Assembly (NCBI RefSeq): GCF_938010525.1
Contig: NZ_CALLVK010000020.1
Span: 62,001 to 126,000 of the forward strand
Source of the DNA: Abiotrophia sp938010525
GTDB lineage: Bacteria; Bacillota; Bacilli; Lactobacillales; Aerococcaceae
DNA length: 64,000 bases
Reading direction: 5' to 3'
The position numbers and the translations under genes are program-made. Each line of letters starts with the position of its first letter. The first letter of the stretch is position 1. Below, in pieces: positions 34,549-44,200 of this stretch. The notes beneath the pieces are model-generated. The model saw only the letters and a list, made by a program, of their open reading frames with translations, made no database searches and was not told the origin of the DNA.

Positions 34549-35600
34549 CAATATAGCTCCTTCAATTGGTTAATGGTATGTTCTAGGCCAACTTGCGGAC
34601 TTAAAAGACATCTCCAACCTAAATCCATTAGTTTCTGACCGTCTAAAGTCGAATTCTGCATAGGGTTAGCTACTTTACGATCAAGGTTATTAGGTAATTC
34701 AAATACTAACTCAACACCCGTCTTTTGAGTAATTAAGCTTGTAAATTCCCTAATAGACAAATTAGCATCACTATGCGCAATATTATAAGCTTCATTGGCG
34801 TGACCATTTATAAGTACTGTCAACAAAGCAGCGGAACAATCCAAGGCATGGCAATAAGACCGTAGTTGACTACCATCGCTCTTCATCACAATATCCTTTC
34901 CTTTCAAAGCTTCAAAGATGAAAGATGAAGAGATACGAGCATCATTAGGTCGCGCACTCGGACCGTATATATAGCCAGGGCGAACAATGTTTATTTCTAG
35001 CCCATATTGCTGTCCGTAAGAAATACACAAAGTTTCTGTCGCACGCTTAGAAGAGGCATAGGAAGAACGTACATTCAGTAAATCCACAAAACCATAGTCA
35101 TCCTCAGCAATCGCTCGATTTCCTTTTACTTGACCGTATACTTCACTCGATGAGACATAGAGAAGACGCTTGGTTCCTACTTTTCTCGCAAATTCTAAGA
35201 GTTGGTGCATGCCCTCAAAGTTAGCCAACATGGTATCAACAGGTGCTTCTACATAGAGTCTAGGATTAGCATTACTAGCAGCGTGAATAATATAATCTAC
35301 CGGTTCATGAAAACCTAGTGTTTGAGTAGCATCATATGAGACGAAATTAACCATAGAATGATCTAAATAATGGCCAAATCGGCGCTTAAGTGTGGCTTCA
35401 TGTCGTCCAGCCAAATAAAGAGTCATGCCAAAATCATCCTGCTCATTTAAATAGAGAAGATGATCTACTAGGGCAGAAGCAATCAAACCACTTGCCCCTG
35501 TAATTAAGAACGTCTTGCCCTTAAGTAGCTCTAGATTAGCAATTCCTTTTAATGTCAGAGCTAAATCTTCGCGATAAGATATATTATCCAATAAAATCAT
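34548..35600 (-). CDS. Extended short-chain dehydrogenase/epimerase
   Basis: 350 residues. NAD-binding GKTFLITGASGLIASALVDHL, IIHAASNANP, YVSSSEVYGQ, catalytic YASSKRATETLC and NIVRPGYIYGPS. It resembles NAD-dependent sugar-nucleotide epimerases/decarboxylases. It lies 3 nt after the cytidylyltransferase and 1.7 kb after LicD. In Haemophilus Acs1/Bcs1 a cytidylyltransferase and an SDR reductase are fused to make CDP-ribitol, so this pair may make a CDP-polyol. The extended-SDR character leaves a sugar-nucleotide role possible. Confidence 0.82.
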   Translation of the reverse strand: MILLDNISYREDLALTLKGIANLELLKGKTFLITGASGLIASALVDHLLYLNEQDDFGMTLYLAGRHEATLKRRFGHYLDHSMVNFVSYDATQTLGFHEPVDYIIHAASNANPRLYVEAPVDTMLANFEGMHQLLEFARKVGTKRLLYVSSSEVYGQVKGNRAIAEDDYGFVDLLNVRSSYASSKRATETLCISYGQQYGLEINIVRPGYIYGPSARPNDARISSSFIFEALKGKDIVMKSDGSQLRSYCHALDCSAALLTVLINGHANEAYNIAHSDANLSIREFTSLITQKTGVELVFELPNNLDRKVANPMQNSTLDGQKLMDLGWRCLLSPQVGLEHTINQLKELY

Positions 35601-35603
35601 GGG

Positions 35604-36326
35604 TTATCCTTTCAACCAGTCATCAGCTTTTGACTTAAGTAGGGCTTTGAAAATCTCTAAATCCTCCAGGGTAGTAATCTTTAAGTTTTTCTCAGACCCT
35701 AATGAAAAATAAGTCGGATTCCCAAACAATTGCATGAGTTGACAAGAAGCCGCCACCTCAGAAATCCCTTTCTCTAAGGCTTGATTGTGTAAATCCAAAA
35801 TAGCATCTAAGTCATAGACATGTGGTGTCTGTGTCCGTCTTAAAACATCCCGATTAAGAGATTCAGTAGACTGTGTTCCCTCTACTGATTCGAGAACAAA
35901 AACAACTTCTGTACATGGAATAGCAGCAACGGCATTACCATATTCTTTATAGGTTACTAGCGCATCGCTTATTATCTCATTACTTACAAGCGGGCGGTTA
36001 CCGTCATGAATTACTACAGTAACTGCTTGATTCGGACGTTGCTTTTTAATTTCATTCAATCCATTGTAGATTGATAACTGCCCAGAAGCTCCTCCGTTGA
36101 CTATGTACTTGAGCTTTGTAATATTAAACTGACGAGCATAGGAGCGTAGCATCTCCTCCCAACCTTTAAGGATGACCACACAAATCTCATCAATCTCAGG
36201 ATGATATTGGAATTTCTCTAGCGTATGAATGATGATTGGCTTGTTATCTACATGAATAAATTGCTTAGGTATATCTTGCTTGATACGGCTCCCTACACCA
36301 GAAGCCGTTAATATGGCGATATTCAT
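35604..36326 (-). CDS. Nucleotidyltransferase of the IspD/TarI type (putative CDP-polyol synthase)
   Basis: 240 residues from ATG 36326, with AAGGAG 8 nt upstream. Nucleotide-binding start IAILTASGVGSRIKQDIPKQF, IHDGNRPLVS and RRTQTPHVYDLDAI are IspD/TarI family motifs. The polysaccharide context favours CDP-ribitol or a related CDP-polyol over MEP-pathway IspD, especially as the organism has mevalonate genes. Neighbours: LicD upstream, SDR downstream. Confidence 0.85.
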   Translation of the reverse strand: MNIAILTASGVGSRIKQDIPKQFIHVDNKPIIIHTLEKFQYHPEIDEICVVILKGWEEMLRSYARQFNITKLKYIVNGGASGQLSIYNGLNEIKKQRPNQAVTVVIHDGNRPLVSNEIISDALVTYKEYGNAVAAIPCTEVVFVLESVEGTQSTESLNRDVLRRTQTPHVYDLDAILDLHNQALEKGISEVAASCQLMQLFGNPTYFSLGSEKNLKITTLEDLEIFKALLKSKADDWLKG

Positions 36327-36338
36327 CACTTTACTCCT

Positions 36339-37223
36339 TTAATCGTGATATTCTAATTCTAAGAATAAATGCTTTTCTCTCTGATTAACTGGGGGTAGTT
36401 CCAAGTAATTTTCGCCATAAAAAAGGCGCAGATAAGTCTCTGCCCAAATAGGCACCTTGAAGCTCGTATCTTCAAAAGCTTGATCTTTAAACACACACAT
36501 GTTTTCGCGTAGATAAATTTCCCCAGTAAAATGTTTGCGTCCTGTTGGAATAGCTACATACTTACTCTTGTTATTTCGACACCAGGCATTAACTTTAGTA
36601 GCCCACTTTATCCAGTATCGATTCGGAATGAGCTTGAAAAAGCGCCCCACGGCTAGCTTGAGTCCCGAGTAATTAAGTGGCCGGCCTTCTAGTTCGAAAA
36701 TTTCCTTAGGTAATTCCTGCATTTGAATTTCTCTGATAGATGATAAGGCAAAGGATAGTGCCAAACTTACGTATTTTTGAATAAAACGTAAGACGGGATT
36801 ATTAAAGGTATTTTCTATGATATAGAGATCTATCGAGATTCCACAGTCTTCTGAATTCCAATCATATTTTCGCCGCGCTACAGTATGCTTTTTCCGGATT
36901 TGCGTTACAAGCAAGCCTAACTCAGGGTGCATAGTTGGAGTCTGTAAGTAGTACTTATCTCCCAGAGCCTGATCAAAAATGTCAAGCAACTTGTTATAGC
37001 TTGCTCGTGGGATGTTCAGATCGATATCGTCATCCCAAGGGATGAAACCCTGATGTCGGATAGCACCTAGAATACTCCCTCCACTTAAGGAATACTCAAT
37101 CCCGTAATTCTCAAAAGCCTGTGCCACATCCTTACCAATCTTAAGCAATTCTGCCTGATACCGTTGCAGTTGCTGGTCGTCTAGAATAATAATATCCTCT
37201 TTACGAAACTGATACTGACTCAT
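36339..37223 (-). CDS. LicD family phosphotransferase
   Basis: 294 residues. SLSGGSILGAIRHQGFIPWDDDIDLNIPRASY is the LicD nucleotidyltransferase-like core with its DDDID metal site, followed by SIDLYIIENTF. LicD-family enzymes transfer phosphocholine or polyol phosphate from a CDP donor to glycans. With the adjacent cytidylyltransferase and SDR it probably decorates the polysaccharide with a polyol phosphate; no choline-uptake genes are seen here. Confidence 0.9.
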   Translation of the reverse strand: MSQYQFRKEDIIILDDQQLQRYQAELLKIGKDVAQAFENYGIEYSLSGGSILGAIRHQGFIPWDDDIDLNIPRASYNKLLDIFDQALGDKYYLQTPTMHPELGLLVTQIRKKHTVARRKYDWNSEDCGISIDLYIIENTFNNPVLRFIQKYVSLALSFALSSIREIQMQELPKEIFELEGRPLNYSGLKLAVGRFFKLIPNRYWIKWATKVNAWCRNNKSKYVAIPTGRKHFTGEIYLRENMCVFKDQAFEDTSFKVPIWAETYLRLFYGENYLELPPVNQREKHLFLELEYHD

Positions 37224-37225
37224 AC

Positions 37226-38410
37226 TTATTGTCCTCTCAATAATAGGCTTTCATAACGATCCACAATATAATCCCAGGTAAAACTTGTTGTCACTCGTTG
37301 TTTGGCCTTATCAGCTAGCTGATTAATGTCTTCTGGAGACAATTCTTCTGCTTCTTGAATGACCTCTTGTAAGTTATCTTTTGGCCAGTATAAAGCACCT
37401 TCTTCAGCTACTTCACGGTTAAACCCAACATCTAACAATAAGTTGAGATGGGTCGAACCGAGTGCCTCTAATAGAGATGGATTTGTACCGCCTACTTCAT
37501 GGCCGTGGAAATAGGCAAAAGCTTGTTCTCGAATATACTTTAATAATTCCTGATCATAAACCGTACCAACAAATTTAACGCGTGGGTCTCGGTCAAACCC
37601 AGTTTGAGCCTTTAGTTGCTCATAAAACTTATTAGTTTCAACATTAGTAATTAACACAAAGTCTTTTTTAGACCTTGACTGCATAAAACCACGTAGCATC
37701 GCTTCGTAGTTGTTTTCTGGAACAAAACGTCCCACTACTAAGTAGTAGTTTTTTTCTTTGACTCCTTTAGCTTGGTACCAGTCTCTCACCTGTTGATCGT
37801 GTTCCTTTAATTGTGATGGCGTCAGATCAGTACCATAAGCAATGTAGGTGGTTTTTGGGTGAAATGCTTGGTATTCTTTCTCAATATAGGACTGGATATT
37901 CAAACTATCACATACCAATAAATCCGCATGTTTAACCATCAGTTTTTCCGAAAATTTCCAATATTTGCGGACCGGCAAGCTCCATTTCTTTCTTAGCCAT
38001 TCATGGCCATCAGGATTTACATAGAGCAAGCCACCGAGAGCATGAATTTTCTTTTTTAGTCTTCCAATAAAAGGTCCGATTCTGCAAGCTAGGACATAAA
38101 AAATAGGTCGCTCATAGCCTTTATTTTTGGCTATTTTAATAGCCATCTCCAAGGCCTTGACATCATAATAGATAGCTCGAGCCGGTCCAACATTTGGGAC
38201 TTTAACATTAAAACAATGGGCACCGTTATATTCAAATTCTTCTGCATCAATCTCTGATTTCCGAGAATTTTCATCCATACAGGCCACATGATATATGAGC
38301 TCTTTACTCTTTCTATATTCAGTTAATTTTTCAACAAAAGTCTCGAACCCACCATATTTGGCTGGGATTCCTTTTGACCCGATAATAAATACATGTTGTT
38401 CAGCGACCAT
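37226..38410 (-). CDS. DUF1972/GT4 rhamnosyltransferase (Cps2T/GacB-like)
   Basis: 394 residues. HVFIIGSKGIPAKYGGFETFVEKLT is the DUF1972 N-terminal signature, then NVPK-like KVPNVGPARAIYYDVKAL, VNPDGHEWLRKKW, a GT4 domain with YYLVVGRFVPENNYEAMLRGF, and FHGHEVGGTNPSLLEALGS. Family members (Cps2T, GacB) add the first beta-linked rhamnose to lipid-linked Glc or GlcNAc. As the first transferase after cpsD it likely performs the second step of repeat-unit assembly. Confidence 0.87.
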   Translation of the reverse strand: MVAEQHVFIIGSKGIPAKYGGFETFVEKLTEYRKSKELIYHVACMDENSRKSEIDAEEFEYNGAHCFNVKVPNVGPARAIYYDVKALEMAIKIAKNKGYERPIFYVLACRIGPFIGRLKKKIHALGGLLYVNPDGHEWLRKKWSLPVRKYWKFSEKLMVKHADLLVCDSLNIQSYIEKEYQAFHPKTTYIAYGTDLTPSQLKEHDQQVRDWYQAKGVKEKNYYLVVGRFVPENNYEAMLRGFMQSRSKKDFVLITNVETNKFYEQLKAQTGFDRDPRVKFVGTVYDQELLKYIREQAFAYFHGHEVGGTNPSLLEALGSTHLNLLLDVGFNREVAEEGALYWPKDNLQEVIQEAEELSPEDINQLADKAKQRVTTSFTWDYIVDRYESLLLRGQ

Positions 38411-38573
38411 AATTCTATCCTCCTATTTATACACTAAGAAAGAGATTCACCCTCTCTTTGAGAATCTGAATCCCTTCCCGGATAGCGCTGATTATTTGGT
38501 TTTGTTTAGATAAAAATCACAGGGATTCACTCTCCCCCTTGAATACCGAACACAATAGCCAACCTATCCTAGC

Positions 38574-39272
38574 TTACTCTGCCTTCTTACCATAATTGCC
38601 ATAGTTCCCGTAAGAACCATAGGCACCATAGTGACTTGCCTTAAGGTCTACCTTGTTGAGGATAACCCCTAAGAATTTAGCTCCTGTATGTTCTAGGAGT
38701 TCCTGAATTTTCTTAACCGCACGGCGCTTAATCGCACCCGCTTCAACCACTAAAATGCTGGCGTCACATTGATGAGCCACGATAGAGGCATCGGTGACTA
38801 AGCCCAATGGTGGCGTATCAACAATCACATAATCATAGTGATGACGGCAAACATCAATCAGCTCTTGGAAGGAATCCCCCTGTAAGAGGGCCGTTGGGTT
38901 AGGTGGCACTGGGCCAGACAAAATCATGTGTAAGTTAGGCTCCGTAGTCCCGAAGACAATCTCCTTAACAGTTGCTTCACCTGCTAAATAGTGGGTCAAT
39001 CCCACCACCTTGGAGCGAATCTTCATTCGACCGACGAAGACGGAATTACGAGTGTCTGCGTCGATAAGTATGGTGCGCTTACCTAACGCTGCAAGTGAAG
39101 AAGCAATATTCATAGCCACAGTAGACTTACCTTCATTATCCTTGGTTGAGGTAATGGCAATCACCTTAATATCCTTACCTGAGAAGAGAATATTGGTCCG
39201 AATGGCGTTGTAATATTCTTCTGTCTCTGCAGAAATGAGTTTTTTATTTAATCGTGGTTCAACTTGTTCCAT
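38574..39272 (-). CDS. cpsD: Bacterial tyrosine kinase of capsule regulation (CpsD)
   Basis: 232 residues from ATG 39272. Walker A-like ITSTKDNEGKSTVAMNIA, LIDADTRNSVF (Walker A') and YVIVDTPPLGLVTDA (Walker B), then a Tyr-rich tail SHYGAYGSYGNYGNYGKK that is autophosphorylated in this family. It is activated by CpsC and reversed by CpsB, controlling chain length and export. The 164-bp gap to the next gene contains repeated GTGAATC-type motifs but no gene. Confidence 0.94.
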   Translation of the reverse strand: MEQVEPRLNKKLISAETEEYYNAIRTNILFSGKDIKVIAITSTKDNEGKSTVAMNIASSLAALGKRTILIDADTRNSVFVGRMKIRSKVVGLTHYLAGEATVKEIVFGTTEPNLHMILSGPVPPNPTALLQGDSFQELIDVCRHHYDYVIVDTPPLGLVTDASIVAHQCDASILVVEAGAIKRRAVKKIQELLEHTGAKFLGVILNKVDLKASHYGAYGSYGNYGNYGKKAE

Positions 39273-39287
39273 AGGACACACACCTTT

Positions 39288-39977
39288 CTACTTGAGCTTA
39301 ACTTGAGGGACAACCCCCAAGAGGACCATACCTAAGCCGTCTTCCACGTCTTCCGCATAACGCACGCGGTCGTCTAAGAGTTCTCGCACCACGATATAAC
39401 CTGCTGATAAGAGGAAGCCTAAGGCTGCCGCCAAGAGGGTGTTACGGCGAGTTTTTGGTGAGGATTTAATATTAGTTGGTTTAGCTTCCTCCAAGGTGGT
39501 CACATCGTTAACCTTGGTGACGCGTTTAATTTGTTCAGAAGCCACTTCACGGACCCGGTTAGCCAGGTTGCTGGCTTTTTGTGGGTCGCGGTCAGAGACA
39601 GAGATGGATAGAATCCGCGTATCGCGAGGAGAATCTACCTTAACCACACGTTTGAGTTGGCTTGGAGTCATGCTGAGGTTCTCAGAATTGATGACTTCCG
39701 ACATAACGGTGTCAGATAGGATAATTTCTTTATAGTCCTTAACTAGGAAGTTACCTAACTGTAAGTCCTGGGTGGTTACTGCCTTGTCTTCGGTCTGGTT
39801 AACCACATAGACACGGGTAGTCGATTGGAAGGTTGGTCGAATGACAACCAAGTTAACCAATAGGGTCGCAACTGCCAACACAACCGTGACAAAGACAATA
39901 ATAAACTTAGCCGCCCAGAGCTTGCGCAAGAGGGCCATCAGATCAATTTCAACAAATTCTTGCTTTTTAGTTTCCAT
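39288..39977 (-). CDS. cpsC: Wzz-type chain-length regulator and kinase activator (CpsC)
   Basis: 229 residues. Two membrane segments (~25-47 and ~180-198) flank an extracellular Wzz domain with PTFQSTTRVYVVNQ and DPQKASNLANRVREVA. The short cytoplasmic C-terminus activates CpsD. The ATG overlaps the cpsB stop by 11 nt. Confidence 0.94.
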   Translation of the reverse strand: METKKQEFVEIDLMALLRKLWAAKFIIVFVTVVLAVATLLVNLVVIRPTFQSTTRVYVVNQTEDKAVTTQDLQLGNFLVKDYKEIILSDTVMSEVINSENLSMTPSQLKRVVKVDSPRDTRILSISVSDRDPQKASNLANRVREVASEQIKRVTKVNDVTTLEEAKPTNIKSSPKTRRNTLLAAALGFLLSAGYIVVRELLDDRVRYAEDVEDGLGMVLLGVVPQVKLK

Positions 39978-40710
39978 GGGGGTATGAACTTCCTTTTCCT
40001 ATTATTTTTTCAGGCTTGCTGACAAAGAGTTGGTGGGCATAGTCGGTTCCATATTTTTTGGCTACAAAGGCATAGGCTTCAGCCATATGATAAGGACGGC
40101 TTTCTACGTGATGAGCATCACTGGCAATGATGTCGATTAAGTCGGCATCTAAGAGTTGGCGTGCTCGCTTCTTGAGTACCTTGTAACGGTCAAAGAGCCC
40201 CATTGGCAAGAGACTAGCAGCATTGACTTGGATTAGACAGCCTAGTCTTCTCATTTCTTGGACTCGTTCCGGATGCTTGTGGAAGGCGTCATAACGCTCA
40301 ATGTGCGCAATGACCACATCATAAGCCAAGCCTTGAATGGCTCGAATGGCACGTACAATTTCCCGGTAAGGGAGCCCATAATCGAATTCCACCAAGACAT
40401 AATCACTGCCGGCTAAAGTCAAGATTTGCCCCTGCTCCAGCCGGTCAAGCATACTATTAGAATAGAAGACTTCTGTTCCTAAATGCACAGTCAGATCTGG
40501 CGCTACTTCTCGGGCAATGGTTTGAAGGTCCTGGAAATGCTTGTCAATCGTGGAGCGACTAGCCTCGAAGCGCCCTTTGCGTTGGTGAGGTGTCGCGATG
40601 AGGGTCTTAATACCTTGGTCATAAGCTTGATGCAAAAGTGCCCGCGCCTCATCCAAGGACTGAGCCCCGTCATCCACGCCATAAAGCACATGGGAATGTA
40701 TATCTATCAT
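39967..40710 (-). CDS. cpsB: PHP-type protein-tyrosine phosphatase (CpsB)
   Basis: 247 residues. Metal-binding motifs IDIHSHVLYGVDDGAQ, IATPHQRKG, VIAHIERY and IIASDAHHVESRPYHM mark the PHP phosphatases CpsB/Wzb. It dephosphorylates CpsD. First gene of the operon, with AAGGTGG before the ATG and a promoter candidate at 40777-40785. Confidence 0.95.
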   Translation of the reverse strand: MIDIHSHVLYGVDDGAQSLDEARALLHQAYDQGIKTLIATPHQRKGRFEASRSTIDKHFQDLQTIAREVAPDLTVHLGTEVFYSNSMLDRLEQGQILTLAGSDYVLVEFDYGLPYREIVRAIRAIQGLAYDVVIAHIERYDAFHKHPERVQEMRRLGCLIQVNAASLLPMGLFDRYKVLKKRARQLLDADLIDIIASDAHHVESRPYHMAEAYAFVAKKYGTDYAHQLFVSKPEKIIGKGSSYPHGN

Positions 40711-40747
40711 GCTTATGCCACCTTATCCTCTCACTCAATATCATTGG

Positions 40748-40759
40748 CGCCCTAGGGCG
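40748..40759. promoter_or_regulatory. GC-rich palindrome in the cps leader
   Basis: CGCCCTAGGGCG, a perfect 12-bp palindrome, lies at about +11 to +22 of the predicted cps transcript within an AT-rich leader. Possible operator; no regulator recognised. Confidence 0.4.
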
Positions 40760-40776
40760 TCAAATTTGTCCAACCT

Positions 40777-40785
40777 ATTGTAACA
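40777..40785 (-). promoter_or_regulatory. Extended -10 promoter of the cps operon
   Basis: On the minus strand TGT-TACAAT forms an extended -10 without a convincing -35. Expected start near 40770, leaving ~60 nt of leader. The remaining sequence between cpsB and the pullulanase terminator (40786-41160) is AT-rich with no gene visible. Confidence 0.5.
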
Positions 40786-41162
40786 TAGCCGCTATTAAAA
40801 GTATATAGACCTGTAAAAGTTAATCGGTTTCTTCTATACATTTTGCTCAATTATGTTAAAACTGAAAGTAAATCCGCTAATTACTCTCCCTTATACTCCT
40901 ACTAAAAGGCTTGATAAATTAACGATTCAGCCACCTTCAATTAGTATAAGAACTTCTTCTAGCTTCTATAAGCTAGCTTTAAAATTTTTTGTCTCCTCTG
41001 ATATTAATCCTCTATATAATCAGATTCTGATGACAACTTTTGTGCCACCACCACGCTCTTAACTAAGTTGCTTGTGCTAAGGCCTAGCAGTCAACATACC
41101 AATTACCTAGTCGACTCTAGCTAGCGGAAGTTCCCTTGTTAAGCTAACACACAAACAAAGCG

Positions 41163-41190
41163 AAAGGCAGGGGATAGACCCCTACCTTTT
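41163..41190 (-). terminator. Hairpin terminator after the pullulanase gene
   Basis: AAAGG(T)AGGGG / CCCCT(G)CCTTT stem with a 5-nt loop, followed on the minus strand by TTTCGCTTTG, a weak T run. Confidence 0.6.
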
Positions 41191-41204
41191 AAGTTGACTT
41201 TATG

Positions 41205-44200
41205 CTATTGTGCCTCGCGTTCTTTCTTCAAACCTAGGCCGACCATGAGGCTACCTAGACCGGCCATGACCGCTGCCCAAAGACTGAGTGGGGCTTGGCT
41301 CTCACCGGTTGCGGGCAGTTGGCCTGCTGGCGCTTGGGCCACATCGCCGCCAAAACCACCAAAACCGGCCCGCGCCACAGACAGAGGATCAATTCGGTCT
41401 GGCGCTTGGTTTTCTTGCTCAGGTTCAGACTGAGGCGCTTGATCTGGCTTGGCCTTGATCCGCAAGATAGTCGCCGTTAATGGTTGCAAGGTGACGGATT
41501 CCGCATCATAGGCTACCCCTACCAGATCCGTCAGGACTTGGGTCCCGGCACGGGCCCCGTCCACCAAGGCTTCCGCCTTATCTAAACCAGGGAAGCGCTC
41601 AGGGTTGAAGCGTAGCTTACGCACCTTATTATCTGCATTGACTACCACCAGGTAGCGGTCGCCATTAGAGTCCACCGCCTGATAGGCAATGACATTATCG
41701 CTATCCGCAATGTCTGGCGACGTCATCATGGTCACTTGGTCGGCGATTTCCTTAGCCGTTCCTTTGCGGAAAGCATCAGTAGACTTACGTAAGGCAATCA
41801 AGCCGCGAGTATAGGCTAGCGTCGCTTGGTTGTGAGGATATTGGCCATCTTCCGCAACCTTACTCCAATCAAAGCGGTTAATGATGTCGGAAGAATCATA
41901 GGAATCGTGAACAAAGTATGGATAGTCGAATGGCTTGCCCTGCTCATCGACTAAGAGATGGGTCTTATAAGGCGCCTTGTCGTCATCCACCTTATTCTTG
42001 TAGGCAGGGTCCAACAATTGCTTGGTCCGCCCCATTTCCTGACCGGAATGGATAAATGGCGTCCCTTGGGAGGTCAGAATCATGAGGTTGCCCAGATGAA
42101 TGCGTTGATGAATCTCAGCCGCATGGGTCTTAGGATCCTTCTTAATAGATTGGGCGATAATATCATGCAAGGTCAAGTTGTCGTGGGCAGCAATGTATTG
42201 AATGACATCGCCCGGTGCATCCGCAATAAAGTTACTTGGGTTGGCAATAATATTATTGAAGATTTGGTAGACATTGCGTGGTCCGCCTGTCAAGAAGCGC
42301 GGTTGCCCTTCAGATGGGTAGCCGGACTTGAGCTCGTTACGGATTTCATCGGAGAAGACCGCCACACCGTCAGTCGACCGCATCCAGTCTTGGTCGGCCG
42401 CTTGAACAGGATCCCCTTCGTCCCCGACAAAGGTCCGCCAACCTTCCCCAAGCATGAAGACCTTAGGATTGAGGGCGCTGGCTGCCCGGTAAGCCTGGGC
42501 AATGGCTTCAGCATCATGGTCCCCCATCATGTCGAAGCGGAAGCCGTCCACCTTGAAGGTGTCGGTCCAGTATTTAATAGAGTCCACCAGGACCCGACGC
42601 GCCATCTTATGGGTAGTCCCTAGACGACCGCCCCCGAAGCTTTCGCGTGGGCTACCATCAGCATTCATGAAGTGGTAGTAGCCTGGCTCAATGTCTTCAA
42701 ATATATGAGTCTTAGCCGTGTGGTTGTAGACCACGTCCATGATAACCCCCATGCCTTGGTCGTGGATAGCCTTGATTAATTGTTTGAATTCTTCAATACG
42801 GGCTTGCGGCTTGCTTGGGTCGCTAGCATACATACCGCTGAGACTGAAGTAGGATTGTGGGTCATAACCCCAGTTGTAGTTATTGTTTTGGGTACTTGGT
42901 TGGAGCTCACGCTGAGCACGCGCACTCTCATTAGCAAAGTAGTAACTCATGACTGGCAAGAGCTGGATATGGGTCACACCCAATTGCTTGAGGTAGCTGA
43001 GGCGTTCAGCAAAGGCTGAGAAGGTCCCAAATGGTGACTTGAGCTGGCCTTCTAACTTAGGATCAGAGGTGAAGTCACGCACATGGGCTTCATAGATGAC
43101 CGCATCTTCGCGTTTCTTGAAGCCTGGAATATTAGCATAAGATAATTTTGGCCCAATCTTATTTGGATCCACGATGGCAGCCTTGGCTACTTTTTCCTTG
43201 GCAGTGGCTTGGTCCCATTTGGCTAAGGACTTAGCATAAGGGTCTAAGACCAGAACGGATTGGCCACCCCGGTCCACTTGATAGTGGTAGAAGTAGCCGT
43301 CCAGATTCTTGGCTGGCGTGTTTTGGCCATCCAAGGTCACCGTCCACAGGCCCGTGCTAGCATCCTTAGATAAAGGCACACGCGCCACCACTTGGTCCGG
43401 ATTATCCTTATCATAGAGGACAGCGGTCACGGCGTCCGCGCTTGGCGCCCAGAGACGCATAAGGGCGGAACCGTCTGCCTGTAGGGTGGAGCCTAACTCG
43501 CCCTGATAATTATAGAGAGAGTCAGTTAGCTTCCAACCGGTCTGACTGTTGACGGTCTCGTCATGATAGGTCAGCTTAAGCGGCGTCCGGCTGACATCCT
43601 CTTCAGTAGTCAAAATCAGGCGCTTGTTAGTTGCATCGACTTCAATCTTAGTGACTTTGACCGGCTGACCGGTATTCGTTGTAACCGCCAAATCTTGCTG
43701 GACTTTGGCTAGGTCCAACTGATCCACTGCCGTAAAGTTAGCTAGGACTTGGTGTGGCGCCGTCACTTCGGCGCGGGTAATGCGTTCAGATAAGGTCTTA
43801 AATGGCGTCGTGTAGACCGTGTCTTCCTCATCATGCAGGTAGACTTGCTCATGGTTGGCGCGGTCGCTGAAGCTCATGTCTTTGGTTTGTTTTGAAGTTG
43901 CTTTGTTCACGAGTAAGAAATGAATGTCCTTTCCAAGTTCTGTAATAGGTAAATCTAAGTAGCGACCAAAAGGCCCGCTTTGGTTAAAGTCTAAGGCGCC
44001 CTTAGGCCAGTCGCTAGATGGGTGCTCCACATCCTTACCCCAGACCCAGAGACCCCAGTTGTCATACTGGCCGTCAGCCCGGTGATAGTGGACGCGCAGG
44101 CGATTCTTGTTGGCTGGAATTGGCTCTTCCACGCTAGCTTGGTAATTCTCATCCAGCCAGGCTTGTTTCATTTGCGGGTTGGTGATGGCCAGGCTTAAGT

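Noticed and set aside
35604..36326. MEP-pathway IspD
   Set aside because: The motif family fits, but the gene lies in a polysaccharide operon beside LicD and the organism carries mevalonate genes.
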